From the NCBI GenBank assembly GCA_041676645.1, contig JBAYRO010000076.1, forward strand, positions 1 to 15,791: DNA of 15,791 nt, read 5' to 3'. Below, in pieces: positions 13,749-15,791 of this stretch (position 1 is its first letter; each line of letters starts with the position of its first letter). Made by a program: the position numbers and the translations under genes. Under the pieces are notes generated by a model. The model made no database searches, was not told the DNA's origin, and saw nothing but the letters and a program-made list of their open reading frames with translations. This DNA is from JAMLIN01 sp041676645 (GTDB lineage Bacteria > Pseudomonadota > Gammaproteobacteria > Burkholderiales > Burkholderiaceae_E).

Positions 13749-15014
13749 TCAGAGCTGCGAGCGCAGCGGCCGTACGATGGCTTCCTTGATCCGGGCACGC
13801 AGGGGGCGGGCCCGCCAGTCGGCCAGGGTATAGGCCCGGGCGCTGGCGAGATCGGCCTCGAAGATCCCGGTCATGCGGGCGGCGAACGCGCGCGAGTAGA
13901 TGTTGAGACTCGCCTCCTCGTTGAGCTCGAAGGAGCGGACATCGAAATTGGTCGAGCCGACCGAGACCAGTTCGCCATCGACCACCAGCAGCTTGTTGTG
14001 CAGCATCGTCGGCTGGTATTCGGCGATCTCGACGCCGGCCTCGAGCAGCCTGCCCCATTGCGCCCGCGACGCAAGGCGCACCGCATCGGAATCGATGTGC
14101 GGGCCCGCCAGCACCACCCGGATCCGGACCCCGCGCTCGCGGGCTTCGAGCAATGCCCGGATGATCATCGCGTCGGGTACGAAGTAGGCCGCCTGCATGT
14201 CGATCGACTCGACGGCCGCGGCGATCGACATCAGGTACATCAGGCGCATGCTTTCGCTGCCGCCGGCCGGCGAGGCGATGAACATCTGCGCCGGGATGTC
14301 ACCGGCCGGCTCGAGTTCCGGGAAGTAGGCGGCGCCATCGAGCACCATCCCGGTCGTGCGGATCCAGTTGTCGTTGAAGGCCGCCTGGAACTGGGCGACC
14401 ACCGGCCCCTCGACCCGGAAATGCATGTCGCGCCAGTGCTCCGGATCACCGGCGTCGCCATCCCACTGGTCGGCGATGCCGACGCCGCCGGTAAAGCCGA
14501 TGCGTCCGTCGACGACCAGCAGCTTGCGATGCGTCCGGTTGTTCATCCGCCCGACGTTGTACCAGCGCAGCGGCCTGAAGTGCCTGACATCGACGCCGGA
14601 TTCGCGCATGCGATCGATGAGGGCGGAATCCATCTTCAGGCTGCCGACCCAGTCGAGCAGCACCCGCACCTCGACGCCGGCGGCTGCCCGCTCCGAGAGC
14701 ACCGACGAGAAGCGCTCGCCGATGTCCCCCGACCAGTAGATGAAGGTCTCGAAGGTGATCGTGCGCTGCGCCGACTCGATCGCTTCGAGCATCGCGGGGA
14801 AGATCTCGCGGCCGTTCTGCAGGTCGTCGACCCGGTTGCCCGGAACGATGCCCGGGCCCAGCATGACCGCCATCTCGCGCTGGAACTGGGGGTCGGCGAC
14901 GGGATGGCGATGCGGGATCCGGCGTTCGATCCGTTTCTCGGACGTCTTCACGTTCGCCACCACGATGGCAACGAGACCGAGGACGATGGCGGTGGCGACG
15001 ACGATCCAGATCAT
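13749..15014 (-). CDS. Phospholipase D-like / cardiolipin synthase family protein
   Basis: A 421-residue membrane-anchored protein with both HKD catalytic motifs of the phospholipase D superfamily: THRKLLVVDGRIGFTGG (H162, K164, D169) and LHNKLLVVDGELVSVGSTN (H339, K341, D346). Each is followed by the usual Gly/Ser-rich turn. A single N-terminal transmembrane helix (IWIVVATAIVLGLVAIVVA, residues 2-20) would hold the enzyme at the inner membrane. The layout fits bacterial cardiolipin synthases (Cls-type), which join phospholipid headgroups through a phosphohistidine intermediate; a related nuclease or phospholipase cannot be ruled out. The start is supported by the membrane helix that begins at once; the SD is weak. 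The frame stays open upstream to 15737, but that region is the opposite-strand transporter gene. Confidence 0.9.
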   Translation of the reverse strand: MIWIVVATAIVLGLVAIVVANVKTSEKRIERRIPHRHPVADPQFQREMAVMLGPGIVPGNRVDDLQNGREIFPAMLEAIESAQRTITFETFIYWSGDIGERFSSVLSERAAAGVEVRVLLDWVGSLKMDSALIDRMRESGVDVRHFRPLRWYNVGRMNNRTHRKLLVVDGRIGFTGGVGIADQWDGDAGDPEHWRDMHFRVEGPVVAQFQAAFNDNWIRTTGMVLDGAAYFPELEPAGDIPAQMFIASPAGGSESMRLMYLMSIAAAVESIDMQAAYFVPDAMIIRALLEARERGVRIRVVLAGPHIDSDAVRLASRAQWGRLLEAGVEIAEYQPTMLHNKLLVVDGELVSVGSTNFDVRSFELNEEASLNIYSRAFAARMTGIFEADLASARAYTLADWRARPLRARIKEAIVRPLRSQL

Positions 15015-15057
15015 GCGGCCATTGTCGTACGATCGCTGCTGTTGCACACGGAATCCA

Positions 15058-15791
15058 ATGACGATCCACCGATCGGCCAGCCCGATCGGGGTGGCGCTTG
15101 CCGCCCTGGTTGCGGCGTTCGCCCTGAGCCACGCGTTTCGCACGGTCATCACGCTGGTCGCGCTGCCGCTGCGCGAGGAGCTCGGCCTGCGCGACGACGC
15201 GATCGGCATCGTCGGCGGCGCGTTCCATCTCGCCTTCGGCATCATGCAGCTGCCGATCGGGATCATGCTCGACCAGTACGGGCCGCGGCGCACCATCCTG
15301 GCGGCCTTTCCGGCGGCGGTGATCGGTGCCACCATCACCGCCACCGCCACCGGCGTGCCCACCCTGCTGCTCGGCCAGTGGCTGATCGGCATCGGCTGCG
15401 CGCCCTGCTTCCTCGCCACCCTGATCGTCATCAGTCGATCCCGTCCCCCAGGCGAATTCTCCCGCCTGTCGGGCATCGTGCTCGGGGTGGGCAGCGCCGG
15501 CATGCTGATCACCGGCACGCCGCTGGCCTGGGTGGTGGAGAATGTTTCGTGGCGCGGCGCCTTCTGGCTGCTCGCGGGGGTGTCGGTGACCGTCTGGGCC
15601 TGGTGCTGGGCGGTGGTGCCCGGCGATCCCGACGATCGCCACCAGGCGCGGCCCCGACATTCCGCCGCCCTGCTCGAACTCGGCCGGATCCTGCTCAATC
15701 GCCACATGCTCGGCATGATCGCGATCGGCTCGGTCACCTACGCATCGTTCATCAGCCTGCGCGGGCTCTGGCTGGTGCCGCTGATGTCGGA
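15058..15791 (+). CDS. MFS transporter, 3' end outside window
   Basis: The frame is open from ATG at 15058 to the window end, 244 complete codons. The protein is membrane-rich, with about seven helices visible: VALAALVAAFALSHA, the segment around IVGGAFHLAFGIMQL, LAAFPAAVIGATITA, LLGQWLIGIGCAPCF, IVLGVGSAGMLITGTPL, FWLLAGVSVTVWAWC and MIAIGSVTYASFI. GIMLDQYGPRR (68-78) matches the conserved loop-2/3 motif A of major facilitator transporters. A weak GGA upstream serves as SD. Substrate is unknown. It is divergent from the cardiolipin synthase-like gene with only 43 bases between start codons. Confidence 0.9.
   Translation, partial: MTIHRSASPIGVALAALVAAFALSHAFRTVITLVALPLREELGLRDDAIGIVGGAFHLAFGIMQLPIGIMLDQYGPRRTILAAFPAAVIGATITATATGVPTLLLGQWLIGIGCAPCFLATLIVISRSRPPGEFSRLSGIVLGVGSAGMLITGTPLAWVVENVSWRGAFWLLAGVSVTVWAWCWAVVPGDPDDRHQARPRHSAALLELGRILLNRHMLGMIAIGSVTYASFISLRGLWLVPLMS

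Noticed and set aside
15015..15737. Upstream extension of the cardiolipin synthase-like frame to 662 residues
   Set aside because: It runs antisense to a clear MFS transporter, and the membrane helix right after the ATG at 15014 fits a true N-terminus.

Overview
The window comes from a GC-rich proteobacterial chromosome, most likely a beta- or gammaproteobacterium. The reasons are the very high GC at third codon positions, strong Shine-Dalgarno (SD) sites, a YghU-type glutathione enzyme, LysR and RpiR regulators, and a DUF3597/DUF937 gene pair. There are 15 protein-coding genes. The two at the window edges are cut off: an AlbA_2-type gene loses its 3' end at base 1, and an MFS transporter loses its 3' end at base 15791. 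I saw no rRNA, tRNA, CRISPR array or intact transposase. No gene-free stretch exceeds 300 bases; the longest is about 190 bases (11890-12079).

Layout. Bases 1-3946 hold four minus-strand genes: a DEDDy 3'-5' exonuclease, a YkgJ-type cysteine-cluster protein, a lipoprotein whose start overlaps the YkgJ stop, and a long AlbA_2/ATP-binding protein of clearly lower GC that looks acquired. Bases 4071-6036 hold a plus-strand amidohydrolase followed by yghU. A perfect 25-bp inverted repeat (6043-6095) separates yghU from the convergent minus-strand block. That block (6102-9758) encodes, in transcription order, an RpiR/SIS regulator and two different class III PLP aminotransferases, and looks like one regulated operon.

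Bases 9860-11889 hold an atypical extended SDR (minus) divergent from a LysR regulator (plus). Bases 12080-13178 hold the DUF3597-DUF937 pair. Bases 13192-15014 hold, on the minus strand, a phospholipase D/cardiolipin synthase-like gene followed by a SnoaL/NTF2-like gene. An MFS transporter starts divergently at 15058.

How the genes may work together. The RpiR-aminotransferase block reads as a catabolic unit for an amine or amino acid, controlled by a phosphosugar-type sensor; its substrate cannot be read from sequence. The LysR and SDR genes form a classic divergent regulator-target pair. Both regulator genes have a promoter placed so that transcription would begin at or next to the start codon, suggesting leaderless mRNAs. 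Nothing here is a clearly new multi-gene system. The best places for a second look are the foreign-looking AlbA_2 gene at the left edge, the near-palindromic repeat, the two-aminotransferase operon and the DUF3597-DUF937 pair.
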